64,000 nt of DNA. Origin: Glossina fuscipes. Its lineage: Eukaryota > Arthropoda > Insecta > Diptera > Glossinidae. This document shows positions 32,623 through 44,503 of the stretch, piece by piece. The notes under the pieces are model-generated. The model was not told the origin of the DNA. It did not search any database and saw only the letters and a program-made list of their open reading frames with translations. Where the stretch lies: NCBI RefSeq assembly GCF_014805625.2, contig NW_023998449.1, forward strand, positions 1-64,000, read 5' to 3'. A program made the position numbers and the translations under genes. The first letter of the stretch is position 1, and every line of letters begins with the position of its first letter.

Positions 32623-33438
32623 ATGGCCCCGGGGCCGCCAGACAAAAACTCGAATAGATTTTATCTATTAAGTGATACATCCCCCCAAAGAAAAAAAAGT
32701 AAAAATTCAGATTTTCCGGTGTTGCCGATCAGCGATATAACCCCTATTGATAAAAAATATATTGTTATTTCTTCAACCGATGCTTGAATAACAATTTCCC
32801 AAATTAGCCCTTTTGCTATAAAAAAAGCTCTAGATAGCATTACAACATACATCGACTCCATCTCGATTCTACGCGATGGGAATTTACTGGTCCTCGCTGG
32901 GAACCCGCGCGCAACCGAAAAACTCATAAAGGCCAAATCTTTAGCTAATCTATGTGCTATTTCAGCTAAACTACATGAGAAACTTAACTCGGTTCGAGGC
33001 GTAATTTATGCCCCTTGCTTAAAGCATGTGCCGGAAGATGAAATTGTTCGCGAAATGGGCATTCAAGGAGTGACTGAAGTATATGAATTAACCAAACTGA
33101 ATGATGACGGAAAAACACGCTCTCCTACAGGAAGGATTATTTTAACTTTTGATCGCTATCGATTACCGCGAACAGTTGATGTGGCGTGGTATAAATGTAA
33201 CGTAGAACTATACATCCCAAATCCTATGAGGTGTAAAAATTGCCAACGCCTGGGTCATACGGCAAAAAGATGCACTAATGCTGCATCTTGTGCTAACTGT
33301 GGTCATCCTCCACATACTGAAAGCTGTACCCGTAGTTTCTGCATAAATTGCAATGATCAACACTCAGCGTTAGACAAACAATTCCCACGTTTTGTACAGA
33401 TGCGTGAAATATTAAAAATCAAAACAGAAAATTACTGT
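32623..33438 (+). pseudogene. I-clade LINE ORF1 (Gag-like, CCHC zinc knuckles)
   Basis: ATG at 32623 opens a frame with a single TGA at 32785-32787 (codon 55) before continuing to the gap. The middle holds the family's RNA-binding region (FAIKKALDSITTYIDSISIL, GVIYAPCLKHVPEDEIVREM, GVTEVYELTKL). The C-terminal part has three Cys/His clusters: CKNCQRLGHTAKRC, CANCGHPPHTESC and CINCNDQHSA. In I-like LINEs this protein packages the RNA. The frame is lost in the N gap. One stop in 270 codons suggests a fairly young copy or one error. Confidence 0.88.
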
Positions 33439-33838
33439 NNNNNNNNNNNNNNNNNNNNNNNNNNNNNNNNNNNNNNNNNNNNNNNNNNNNNNNNNNNNNN
33501 NNNNNNNNNNNNNNNNNNNNNNNNNNNNNNNNNNNNNNNNNNNNNNNNNNNNNNNNNNNNNNNNNNNNNNNNNNNNNNNNNNNNNNNNNNNNNNNNNNNN
33601 NNNNNNNNNNNNNNNNNNNNNNNNNNNNNNNNNNNNNNNNNNNNNNNNNNNNNNNNNNNNNNNNNNNNNNNNNNNNNNNNNNNNNNNNNNNNNNNNNNNN
33701 NNNNNNNNNNNNNNNNNNNNNNNNNNNNNNNNNNNNNNNNNNNNNNNNNNNNNNNNNNNNNNNNNNNNNNNNNNNNNNNNNNNNNNNNNNNNNNNNNNNN
33801 NNNNNNNNNNNNNNNNNNNNNNNNNNNNNNNNNNNNNN
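33439..33838. other. Assembly gap (400 N) followed by poly(A)
   Basis: The gap lies inside the LINE ORF1 and is directly followed by about 15 A. The end of ORF1 must lie within it. The poly(A) run may have stopped sequencing. Confidence 0.99.
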
Positions 33839-34090
33839 AAAAAAAAAAAAAAAGCATGTACACAATTAGCATAGAGCCACACCCACAACCAATACAGGAC
33901 CAAATTGCAAGTGAACCCCTAAGCCATCGCAAACATGCATAAGCTTGGCAACCGATAATTGTTAACAACAAATTAATTTTCGACTCATAATGACAAAATC
34001 TAAGGTTAAATCAGTTTAAGTACGACATAGGTAAATCGCGCTTGTTGAGATGTTGACATGTCAACTTAACCCTCCCTCCACTCTGCTTAC

Positions 34091-34616
34091 ATGTCATTAC
34101 AATTAAATAAAGTTTTTAAAATTCTACAATGGAACATTAAGGGACTTATTAATAATTTTGATGAACTCCGTACACTCATAAGTGATTTTAATCGCTTCAA
34201 GAAACCCATTGTAGAAGTTCTTTTAATCCTATTCCACCCAAATCATATACTGGATACTTCACGAATGCTGATCAAAACTCATATTTCAAACAAGGAGCAG
34301 GTACTTTTACAAAATCAAGTATACCTCACAAACGCATAAATTTAAGCTCAAATATACAAGCCGTAGCGATATAAATAATGTTAAATATAAAATTTACAGT
34401 GCTTTCGCTTTATATTCCATCTTCGCAATCGTTTTCTCAGCAAGAACTCTACAGTTTATTCTCCGTACTTTCCCCCCCATTAATTATATGCGGCGATTTC
34501 AACAGCTGGAATACCATCTGGGGCTCAACAGTGAACAACACTCGCGGTACTGTTTTAGAAAAGGCCTTTTTTCAAAGCAACCTTTGCGTTTTAAATGATG
34601 GAAAACCAACGCACTT
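34091..34616 (+). pseudogene. I-clade LINE ORF2, endonuclease part before the solo LTR
   Basis: ORF2 starts MSLQLNKVFKILQWNIKGL at 34091, a usual start of the apurinic-like endonuclease. After a damaged piece (34230-34390, where part of the domain is missing) it continues with TVLSLYIPSSQSFSQQELYS, PLIICGDFNSWNTIWGS and GTVLEKAFFQSNLCVLNDGK up to the LTR insertion after codon fragment THF. The GDFN motif is the catalytic Asp/Asn box. The frame resumes at 36409. Confidence 0.85.
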
Positions 34617-36404
34617 TGTCATGAAACTCTTTTTCTTTCCTCGCCGCTGAGGATTTAAATTTTTTTTTTTTTTTTAGACAAAGAAAAAAATATAAAAAAA
34701 ATTCACAATAAAAGGAAACGTCGCGTCGGTTGTCCAGCGTCCGTCTGTCCACCGTAAGTCCGTCTGTAACCGTCTGGAGTCTTCCCTACCGTGCCATCAT
34801 ATGCACACCCCTTTTGCGTAGCCACAGCGGTGGCAGCGCTCGCTTAGCCACGCATTGGGAAAAACACAAAAAAAATTAAACAGACTAAACTAACTTACTG
34901 TACAGGCGTCGGTGCAGTGTCGGCCGCGGTAACTGCTACATCGGCAATCCCTGTTCCTCTTTCCAATAAGCCTTTCCCACCTTTCACAGCAAAGTTTTAC
35001 AATCGTAGAATCTCCGTACAAGTAGTTGAATTAGGTGACAAAGCCCCTTTTTTCCTTTGAGATGGCTCAATGGTAGTAATCAACGCACAATATGTATATA
35101 AGTATTTTATTCTTTTATTTCACAGCAAAGTTTTACAATCGTAGAATTTCTGTACAAGTAATTGAATTCGGTGACAAAGTTTTTGTTTTTGTGATGCTAA
35201 ATGGTAGTAACCATCGCCCAATATGTATACAAATATTTTTTTTATTTTTCTTCTTTCGTTTCAACAGCACGCATACAAAAAGCAATTCCCTTTTTTTTTA
35301 TGTTATACATATGGGTTATATGGGTTATATGTTCTTTTACACCATTTAGACACCAATATGTTTCTACGAACGTCAATGATACTTAAAAAAATAATACATT
35401 CATACACAAGTGCGATGCGCTTTGCTTGATACCTTCAACTAGCACAGATTATTGATTCTTCTTTTCCTTTTGTTGGTTTTAAGTTTAGAAAGAATGGCTT
35501 TTGGTATCAAATCGTTTAAATTTTATATCCGATATATTTAATCGACCACAATTTTTGCTAATTTTATAAAAGTATCGTTTAACTCACTTCCTTTTTTTTC
35601 CAATTTTTAAATTATTAAAAGCATGTTTCTTTCTATATCATTTTTGTTGTTACCACTTAAACACACGACAATAAAAGGTAAGCACCATGTGAAATGTTAA
35701 CAGAACTGTCCTCTTGATTATTCTTCTTCCTCGTTTTAGGAACAAAAAAAAGGCTGTTATAGAATTTTCCTTTATATTCCTCCTTTTTTTTTTTTTTTTT
35801 TTTTAAGTTATTAAAAGCATATTTCTTTCTATATCATTTTGTTGTTACCACTTAAACACCCAACAATAAAAGGTAAGCACCATGTGAAATGTTAACAGAA
35901 CTGCTGTAAATAACAAGAACCGCACTCAGTGAGAGCCTGCCTAAGACTAAACTCAACTTGGAACTATCCCCTCTGACTTCAATTTTTGAAACGCAGACAG
36001 ACGTCTCCTTTTTACTCCATTTCCCTCTTCTTCTTCCTGTTGCTCTCTCTATAACGGCTTGCCGCTACTCTCACAAGAGCAAGCATAGATCCCGCAAAAT
36101 CATACGATTTTGCCTATGCTTGCAAGAGCAAAAGGAAAAAAAAGGAGTACCGCAAAATTATACGATTTTGCCTGTACTTGCAAAAGCAAGCAAAGGTACC
36201 GCAAAATCATACGATTTTTGCCTGTACTTGTAAGTAAGGAGATCAGAAAAGAACAAAATAAACACATATACCGCAAGATCATGCGATTTATTAGCGGTAC
36301 CACAAAATCGCATGATTTTGTCTAACGGCATGCCGTTATTCCGCCGCTTGCGGTTGATACAGACCGACAGACACCCTACCCGAGGTTTGTTCGCGGCCGT
36401 TACA
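34617..36404. mobile_element. Solo LTR, 1,788 bp, with ACTT target duplication
   Basis: It begins TGTCATGAAACTC and ends GGCCGTTACA, flanked by ACTT at 34613-34616 and 36405-36408. Removing it and one ACTT returns the LINE ORF2 reading frame exactly. It aligns with the LTR at 18316-19415 but is longer, owing to two internal tandem duplications: about 136-bp period (34985/35121) and about 196-bp period (35612/35808). A cluster of five palindromes lies at 36094-36321. No internal region remains, so it arose by LTR-LTR recombination. Confidence 0.93.
36094..36321. repeat. Five 20-bp palindromes in the solo LTR
   Basis: GCAAAATCATACGATTTTGC and close variants occur at 36094-36113, 36152-36171, 36201-36221, 36273-36290 (half eroded) and 36302-36321. 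Each has 8-bp complementary arms around a 4-5 base centre. Between them are variants of CTTGCAAGAGCAA and GTACC. This arrangement suggests protein-binding sites in the LTR control region, or RNA hairpins. Confidence 0.85.
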
Positions 36405-36408
36405 ACTT

Positions 36409-39000
36409 CTCAACTCATCATACTTTTTCACATATTGATTTAACATGTTGCTCTCCATCACTTCTTCCTTTGGTGTCCTGGTCTATTTCTGATGATCTAC
36501 ATAATAGTGATCACTTTCCAATCATAATCGATCTTAAACTTTCAACGTCCTCTACTACTCCAGCAAAACAGGCCAAATTCCTCCTAGATAAAGCGGATTG
36601 GATCAATTACTCCAAACAGGTGGAGTCCTTTTTGGAACTCAAAGCCATTTAACGGAAACTGCAACCATGATGCTGCTATTATATCTAAAGCGATTCGCAC
36701 GGCGCATCTTTCTATTCCTCAATCCAACACCTCTTTTAAACGAGCTAGGGTTCCATGGTGGGACAACGGTGGAATTACGGTAATCAAAGGCACTTTCGAA
36801 CTTTTCTCGAGACGAATTCACAGAAATACATCAATGAAAGTTGTCTGGAACAAAATCAACAGACTTAATGGGACTTCAAACCTGAACCAAATTTCTGCCA
36901 TCTGCACTCCCAATGGAACTTTAACTGACGCAGATGAGATTTCTAATTACTTTGGAAAAGTGTGGTGCGAATACTCCTCTTACAGCAACTTCTCCAGTGC
37001 TTTCATTGAAAATAAAAGGACTCCAATATCTCCTTCAAATAATATCGATACATGTGCCATGTTCCTGGAAAATTGCGTATCTACCTCAGAACTTGGAAGT
37101 TGCCTCTCCAATTTGAAGGGGAAGACACCTGGTCTAGACCGCATCTCATACCAAATGATCAGTGCTATGTCTAAGTCTAGTAAAAAGAAATTACTGGACC
37201 TATATAATACGGTATTTATGACTGGCCATATACCCTACATGTGGAAACTGGCAACAGTTGTTCCAATTCCAAAGTCAAAAAATGTCTCCATCGCGTCTGA
37301 TTATCGCCCAATTTCTCTTTTATCTTGCCTCTCTAAGGTTTTAGAGAAGATTATGGCATCTAGATTATCTTGGTTTCTTGAATCCAAGAACCTGATAACA
37401 AAACAACAAGTTGGTTTCAAGCGGGGTAGAGGATGCATCGACGCTCTGTTACATATTGATTATTTCACAAGCAAAGCAATTTCCGAACGAAATCACGTAA
37501 CAATTCTCTCAATTGATTTCGAAAAAGCATTTGACAGAGTTGGTCTTCATGTTATCTTAAGACTCTTGAAATCATGGAATGTTGGACCCAAATTCTTCAA
37601 CTACATCAAAACATTCATGTCGCATCGGCGGTTCAAAGTTAGAATCAACAATCATCTTTCTGATTCCTTTCCACTAAAGAATGGCATTCCGCAAGGATCT
37701 CCTCTCTCTGTCACGCTTTTCCAGATTGCTTTCAACGAAATTAGCAAATTTCTTTGCCGTGAACCAAGAGTGGAACATTGTCTCTACGCGGACGATGTAT
37801 ACATTTTTACAAAAGAAAAAGACAGCACGAAAGCAATCAACATCCTCGAATCTATTGCATGTGAGATGCGCATTTGTCGAAAACAAATGTGCGATGCAGG
37901 AAACCTACTGACGCATATTAACGACTTACCAGTACTAAATGTGCAGACGCTCCATGTGCGCGGGCTCACGTTTTCAAACAATTATCCTTGCAAACCACAC
38001 TGCCTTCTGTTAAAAAACTCCCTTTTAACAAGGGTAAATTTCATACAGTACGTTGCTTGGAGAAGCCATGCGCATATTAACACTATCGCTTATCTTACCA
38101 CTTACTGCTTGTGTTAAGCAAGATTGACTATGCTTTGATAATTTATGGCAATAGCTGCAAATCTAATATCAACATACTTAAACCGGTCTATCACCAAGCC
38201 GTTAGAGCAAGTTGTTATGCTTTTTGGACGACGCCCATAAATAATATTACAATTGAAACTGGTCTCCCAACCTTAGAAAATAGACTGTATGAGTTAAAAG
38301 CTAAAATAGTCCCTAAGCTTCTTAATTCAAACAAATCCATTCTCGGTGATGACGTAAGAAAGATTATTATTGCGAAGAAAATTCCAAAGTCACCATCTGC
38401 AATTGACCATTGTTTGTGCATCGCAAAGGAATTGAACATTCCCTTAAAAATTTCCCGCTCTTTTGGTGTTAAACCTCCCTGGATTTTGAAAGACTGCTCT
38501 TTTGACATCTCACTGTCTATGCACAAGAAAGAAGATACTCCAAATTACGTCTTCAGGAATCTAATAGCTGAGAAAACCCAAGTATTGGACAATACTGGTT
38601 GGAATCTTTTGTACACAGACGGCTCAAAAATCTCCTGGTCTGCTTCCTGCTTGTGCGGTGGTAGATGCTACAGGATGGGTTCTTCTCAACCACACATTTC
38701 ACGAAAGCACTTCAACTTTCATAACCGAAGCCAGAGCTATCCTTCACGCTGCGAACCTTGCCCATAAAAACAAACTCAAAACCGTCATTGTTACTGACTG
38801 TTTGTCTGTATTACAAGCTACCCGGAACCCTTCGACTTCGAGATGGAGCACCATCAACAAATTAAGGAATATAATTACTACACCCGACGGAAAAATTAAA
38901 ATGTTATGGGTACCAAGTCACATCGGTTTACTGGGAAATGAGCAGGCTGATCGAGCGGCAAAGTATGCTGCTTCTGCTACTCTAATTATGGATGATAATA
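36409..39000 (+). pseudogene. I-clade LINE ORF2: endonuclease end, reverse transcriptase, RNase H
   Basis: The endonuclease end SDHFPIIIDL is near 36510. A frameshift near 36630-36650 precedes the long frame 36834-38117, which holds the RT: YRPISLLSCLSKVLEKIM, motif A LSIDFEKAFDRV, motif B GIPQGSPLSVTLF and motif C YADDVYIF (about 37788-37811). A frameshift near 37860 and one near 38090-38110 lead to the connection domain (38111-38767). RNase H follows: LYTDGSK, TEARAIL, VTDCLSVLQ and WVPSHIGLLGNEQADRAAK, with a frame change near 38640. The C-terminal Cys-rich segment present in the copies at 60.7 and 62.0 kb is missing: coding runs straight into the TAA repeat at about 38990. Confidence 0.9.
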
Positions 39001-39011
39001 ATAATAATATA

Positions 39012-39775
39012 TCGCAACACTTTTTTTCAATTTTTCAATTTATTTGTTAATTCAAATATTCATGAATTTTTTCAAGTGTTACCAAATTTATTAGGCGATA
39101 TGAAACCAATAAATCTTGATAAAAACTTCTGACAACTAAGTGCAGAACTTTTCTTAGCAGAACTTTTGCAAGGCCCAGTAAAAAGCATCAGAGACCCTAC
39201 AAAGTGCATATATTTTTGATTAGCATCAAATTCTAATTCAATTTAAATATGCCTATCTGTCCGCTAGTTTAGTTTTTGCTATAAGCACTCGCCTGGCCGC
39301 GAAAGTAAAGCTATTGACTTCAAATTTTCAAAAAAACATTGAAAGTTCTTATATACTGGTTGCTTTTTAAAAAGGTTAAAATCTATCGAAGGACAAATCT
39401 ACAGTACTATATAAAGTGAGAAAACCTCTTTTTTTCAAACGGACTAAAAAAATTTTATATTGATCATTACTCATACACTATAATAGATAAATGTACAAAA
39501 ATTTCAGATTTTTTATGGGCAATATTGGAGTGCCTTTACAAAAATTTAAAAAATTGAGCACGCCTATCCAATATTGTAGTGTATGTAAAACGACACGGTT
39601 CAGTAAAATTTGGAAATTATTTGTAAGTAACAAACATTGCACTCGGCCGTGGTAAGATATACAAATCGATAAAGTACATTAATGTAACTGTAATTAAATA
39701 TAATTATATTCACAAAATAGTAGATGGAGTTTCTGTGATCAAAAATTGAATTAAAATGTTTTTTTTTTGAATTGC
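39012..39775. repeat. Diverged copy of the 3-kb array unit, right part (continuation of 29851-32245)
   Basis: The block order continues from where it was broken by the LINE: AATTTATTTGTTAATTCAAA, CAAGTGTTACCAAATTTATT, GCACTCGCCTGGCCGCGAAA, the CTATCGAAGGACAAATCTAC block, the TTTGGAAATTATTTGTAAGT block and AGTAGATGGAGTTTCTGTGA. Some blocks present in the left part recur here, so the locus held more than one unit before decay. Confidence 0.75.
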
Positions 39776-42283
39776 ATTCATAAAATAATTGAATGAATAA
39801 AATATAAATCGTTCGATTGAGGATATCCTAAAACCTGGTGAAGTGCCTCGCATTGCTTTCCGATGCCAATTGATGTGATCTGGTGGTTCCTTGTGTTTTA
39901 TAAATTCTTTCACATGTTTTCTTTCGGAATAAGCTAGTGCCTTGATACCTATATTTGCAGATATTTGCAATTATGTAGATAGAAACTCGCTGCTTTTAGT
40001 TATAATGTGGTTTTATTAGGCTTAAGCTTCAACAAAAGAAATTTTTAATAATATATTCTTAGTAAGTTTAAATTGCTACTTTTGGTAAGACGTTTGTTTA
40101 GTTGAATTTGAGTGTTAATTTCCAGTTTTAATTATTCGTTTTTGCTTAGGTTTAATTTGTGACTTCCAATAAATTGTTTTCACTTGAGGTTGCTTTTTAA
40201 TGTGAAGTTTTCATGCTTTACTTCATTCTTGCCGTTTAATGTTTAAAATTTAAAAAAAAATGTATGCGAAATCGTTACATTCATTCAACTAACTTTTAAA
40301 AATTTATTTACTTAAGTTAACTTTCTGCAAGTTACTATGTGAGCTTCAGGATGAGATAGAAAAAGGAAATCGGAATCCCCTATGCGAATCTTTTTGTCAG
40401 GAGTAGAGACAAACCCGACCAACCGTGCGCTCGTATAGGCGTACGTGAAAATTTTTCAAGAGCTTGATGCTTTATCTGCTTCACGAAAGTTGGAACAGGT
40501 TAAAAGTCAGTAACGCCTGCGATCAAACAATATCTTCTTTTGTTTCTTGGTGTTAATGTGTTAAAAAACCTTTATCTGAATAATATATCTAAAAGTAAAC
40601 GTGAAGTGAACTTCTTTTATTAATTGTTTGCCATATTTTATAAAGTCACATAGTTCATAAATCGTCACGAAGGATTTAAAATTAAGAAAGTTAAATTCAG
40701 TGCAGACCCAATCTTTTATATCTATCGCCATTATCCTACAAAAGACAAAAGAAACAAAATTTTAATGCTCTATAATATAATATTTCTTCCATTTTCAAAA
40801 TAAAGCTTTTGTCATATAGGCATGTTGGCGCTCTAGGCGAAAAGTTTAGGTCAATTCCAAATTCTTTTGCAAATTTGTAGGCAATATCTTCACTTTCACT
40901 AATGGGCAAAGTTGCGCAAACAGGCAAATGGATCGACGCGCAAGCAGACATGTTTAAGTGTATTTCAAATTTGAAACTGACCAGGAATTGGTATATGTTA
41001 TGGGATTTGTCTTGTTTCTGCGCGTAATAAAGGTATTGAAAGACACAACTAAAGCATGATACGCTATAATATTGAGTAGGCGCGGTCAATTTGTTCCGCT
41101 TTTGTGCACGAAGCATCGCCCATAGAATATTGCTTAAAATTTTGAACAGTTATTTGCTATAATTTATGAGTGACGAGCAAAAAACCAATTTTTCATTACG
41201 TTTGGAAAACAGAGATGTGTTCAGTTTACGTGATTGCCTTGAGCGTGTCCTTCGAACGATTTGGCCTCTTGTCAATAACAATCTGTATGCAAGAACTTCC
41301 AATGCGTCTGCCAAATTTGAATTCGATAGCTTCATGTTTGCGGCCAGGAGAATGTTTATAACAGACATTGCGCAGACGGGCAAACGGACAGACGGAAATG
41401 CGTAGATCTGTTTAAGATTTGATCGAGAATGTACACACTTTGTGAAGTATGTGGTGCTTCTCTCTGGACGTTGCAAACGTTTTGTTAAGACGAATGTACC
41501 CCTTATCCTTCAGTGATGGGTATAAAAAACTTATTTAAATACGTCGGTAGAAAGGAAAGAAAAACAATCGAAAATTGCACAAAAAAAGCAAATCGTAAAA
41601 TTCACACACAGAAATATGTCAAAACATTCAAGTTTTTAAGCGACACGACTATAAAAGATATGTAGGCTGCATTATTTATTAAGACAGGAATTTCGCTTAA
41701 ATTAAAAAAGGGAAAAGTGTCCATCCTCACAAAGAAGAATTTTGCAGAGATTATGATAAGCCCCTTTCGTGGTATAAGTTTCGTCAGTCCGTCTACTCAT
41801 ATAAGGATGAGTTCGTGCTATTCTTTTGGGCGCAATTGCATGTCCGTCAGACAAAAGTGCTCTGACTGAACAAAAATGTTTTGCTACAAATGTGACGGTA
41901 TTAGATATAATCCAAGTTCTTTCTGGTGCAAGCCTGTCTGCATTGTTAAATGCCAAAAATAAACGTTTGACTTAAAACAACATTTCAAATGAATGGTGAC
42001 GTATAAAAATTATTCCTACTTCAAAGACCGGAAAGAATCTTCGTGAGATCGTTAATTGCAGATCTCGAATCTTATGAAGTTTACAGATTCCATGGCAAAG
42101 GAAAAACTCACGCTTCTTCTCTATACTCATATCGGTTCTTGTGCCAGTTAAGATGATTGCCTTCAAGACGTCAGAACATATATTTTTCAATGTGCTATAT
42201 TGTTTGCATGGATGTATTGGTTTCTACGAAAACTTTTAAAGATGCAATAGAAAACCGTACCACTAAAGCTTTTTTTTAATGAG
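39776..42283. other. No recognised gene; weak array-like block at 41150-41405
   Basis: 41150-41405 resembles the array block at 8400-8600/12465-12620 (TTATGAGTGACGAGCAAAAA, CCAATTTTTCATTACG, AACTTCCAATGCGTCTGCCA). A minus-strand frame at 41702-42190 (two pieces separated by one stop and five codons in the same frame, about 163 codons) and another at 40736-41116 have no recognisable motif. Nothing else was identified. Confidence 0.35.
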
Positions 42284-42382
42284 TCAACGGCAGAGCCCTT
42301 CGCGGTAGAGCATTACTAAATTTATGACTTGCTGTGCCATATGACATAAAAAAAAATCAAAATAAAAATAAAAAAATAACTA
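42284..42382 (+). repeat. Short dispersed repeat with tRNA-like head and A-rich tail, copy 1
   Basis: CGGCAGAGCCCTTCGCGGTA + GAGCATTACTAAATTTATGA then CTTGCTGTGCCATATGAC ends in an A-rich tail. The second copy is at 59729-59825. The head GCGGTAGAGC resembles a tRNA D-arm/box A, and the A-rich end suggests a SINE-like retroposon. No clear box B was seen. Confidence 0.45.
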
Positions 42383-43800
42383 TATAGTAAATCTTATAAG
42401 GCGTTCATATTGTAATGAATGTTGGTAGCATTGTGGAGACGTTATAGGAAGATTCCCTATTTTTTCTCATGGGTGACTTCGGCATTGGTGTGGAATAAGT
42501 TTCTAAACTGTACGGGTGCTTCCGCCAAGTCTAACAACTCCTTTTAGTGTCAATGCAGAGATCGGCTAGAAGTTGTCCCTAGCTAAGTAATTAGGCGGAT
42601 AGAACGTCTTTTTGATGTAGCGAATGAAACGCTTTGTTGAATTATTGATCCATAACAGTTGACTTTATTTAATTTTGGCATGGCTATTTGCACTTAAATT
42701 TTACAATTTTATTGCTAGCGTAAGCATAAAATTGTGGCAGATTAATTTAATCAGGGTGGTATTTCATTGCGAAATGCAATTCTCAGCTAGTGTGACATAA
42801 TTCTTCTTTTTCTTTTTGCAAATGAATCATGCTGATTTTGCATAATTCTCTCACACTTCAAATTGGACGCATAATCACGACATGCGATCACGTTACAATA
42901 TGGTGTGACTTAGCACACGAATTAAGTCCGTCTCTGAGGCCCGTTGTTTATACTGTTCGCTGGTTTTGCTTTATTCTTTGTCCGTTAGTCCGTATTTGTA
43001 TACGGAGAAAAAAATTATATGTGAATCCGTACACGTCCAACGAGTAACTGAAATAACTAAAGAGTTGTTGGCTAAATATGTCATACACAACTAGAGAGAT
43101 TATTCATTTAAGTTCATATTCACTATATAAACACATATCACTATATAAACAGCGGCAATGAATCTAAAAATTTTTATGTGTGCAGTTTTGTGTATACCTA
43201 CATACAATCATGTGAGGATATAACATATATCTATGCATATATATATATATATATATATATGCATCCTTTTATTGTATTCGTACACTACTCAAAGCAATTA
43301 AGAATAAAATATATAGAATAATGGCTCATTCAGTGCATGTGGAACGTAGCATACATGAAATGTTTAGGGACACTTTGTCCGTGATAACGCAGTGCCTACT
43401 AGTGTAGAGGCCTCTAGTAGTCCACGAAGTAGTCCATTCGCGCCGCCCAATAGCCTGCTTGAACTTCGAATTTCACAACTTGAGAGAGTAATTAAATGAG
43501 CGAACTTCGAATTTCGCAACTCGAGAGAATAAGTTCTTAGTTTACAAAGGTTAAGACTAGCTCTGCTTACACTCAATACGTTATTTTATATCGTTATTCT
43601 TTTACTCTTAAACAATCTACTTTTAATGCTCTTTAGATTAAATTACTTATATAAAAAGAAACGAGTAGCAATTCCGCGTCCACTCTTTACCTTAGTTTTA
43701 GTTTAGGTAAATTTTTGGTATTCCTGGACTTTTATCCATAGCCGTTTCATTCGGTAGATAAAGATTTTCTGACGAAATATTGTCAGTGCCACAATCCGAT
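42383..43800. other. No recognised gene; (TA)n microsatellite at 43236-43261
   Basis: A block GAGGCCCGTTGTTTATACTG at about 42938 resembles GAGGCCCGTTGTCTGTCCGC at about 59899, near the second SINE-like copy. A 39-bp direct repeat (GAACTTCGAATTTC...) is at about 43462 and 43501, beside a minus-strand TATA-like string near 43590. The latter may be part of an old LTR, but no pair was found. Confidence 0.3.
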
Positions 43801-44061
43801 GTAATATATAATCTTTTTTATATAAATGTATCAAAAATATAAATTCATCTCCCCTTGTACGTCTCCTGAATAGTTTTGTACAATTTTTATAGGCGTGGCA
43901 TTCGATTTTACCCTATTTTCAAAAAAAAATGAATATTCTCTTTCCATATATATTCAAACAAATGGTTTGGTTGAAATGTAATATATAATCTTTTTTATAT
44001 AAATGTATCAAAAATATAAATTCATGTCCCCTTGTACGTCTCCTGAATAGTTTTGTACAAT
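43801..44061. repeat. Tandem direct repeat, 177-bp period
   Basis: GTAATATATAATCTTTTTTA with the next 60 bases recurs at 43801 and 43978, nearly identical and ending in TTTTGTACAAT. The sequence between is unique. Confidence 0.9.
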
Positions 44062-44244
44062 CATCAAATAAAATGAAAAATGCAGAAAATATAGACTATT
44101 CGTTAAAAGTTAGAAATTATTAATATAAGTTATATGTATATTGTGTTATTTTATATATTTTTTTTTTAATATGATTTGAAATACTGCTATTATGTATTAT
44201 ATTATAGAAAATGTGAAATAAAAGATATAAACACGAATTCCTTC
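44062..44244. repeat. 183-bp direct repeat, copy 1 (beside the cyclophilin fragment)
   Basis: CATCAAATAAAATGAAAAAT ... GAATTCCTTC matches 44685-44867 over 183 bp with few differences. It ends at the truncation point of cyclophilin exon 2. Confidence 0.93.
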
Positions 44245-44249
44245 TTATT

Positions 44250-44503
44250 CCGAGCGGCACTGCACCATCAGGTTGACATTCTCCAGTACAAAATTGTCGA
44301 AAGTTTTCTGCGGTTTTTGGCACTGTATCAGCAAATAATTCAAATATCATACGACCAATTTCCTAAAAACAATGTATTTTTCCATTAAGCAACTAGTGCT
44401 TGTAATTAGAAAGGCTTACCGTAGTACCAACGGATATATCAAAAAATACGACTGGATTGTTAACATTACGAAGTTGTGATTGGATTTGATTCCAGGTAGG
44501 CAT
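44250..44503 (-). pseudogene. PPIH: 5' fragment of a cyclophilin H gene (exon 1, intron 1, part of exon 2)
   Basis: Exon 1 (44420-44503) starts MPTWNQIQSQLRNVNNPVVF and ends at a GTAAGC donor (44414-44419). The 57-bp intron ends in TTTTTAG. Exon 2 (up to 44362) continues [20 protein letters not shown] then FRQFCTGE, the N-terminal part of the cyclophilin peptidyl-prolyl isomerase fold. The N-terminus matches the U4/U6 snRNP cyclophilin (CypH/PPIH) as I know it. After PDG the sequence deteriorates and stops at the 183-bp repeat, so the catalytic core and all later exons are missing. The intact intron rules out a processed copy and points to DNA-level duplication or capture. Confidence 0.88.

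Larger units (their letters stand above)
32246..39011 (+). mobile_element. I-clade LINE, full coding layout but defective, split by a solo LTR
   Basis: Order: 5' leader (about 32246-32622), ORF1 with CCHC knuckles, 400-N gap, ORF2 with endonuclease, reverse transcriptase and RNase H, then a (TAA)n-type tail at about 38990-39005. RNase H plus a TAA-repeat tail is typical of the I clade. Flanks belong to one array-type repeat: sequence left of 32246 continues right of 39012. A 1,788-bp solo LTR lies within ORF2. Confidence 0.85.

Noticed and set aside
33412..33971. Minus-strand frames across the 400-N region
   Set aside because: They consist almost entirely of unknown bases.
41702..42190. A single host gene of about 163 codons on the minus strand
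   Set aside because: One in-frame stop, no motif, and no supporting splice pattern; kept only as an unassigned frame.
43364..43610. Solo LTR on the minus strand with TATA-like string and duplicated GAACTTCGAATTTC block
   Set aside because: No TG...CA boundaries, target duplication or second copy found in the window.
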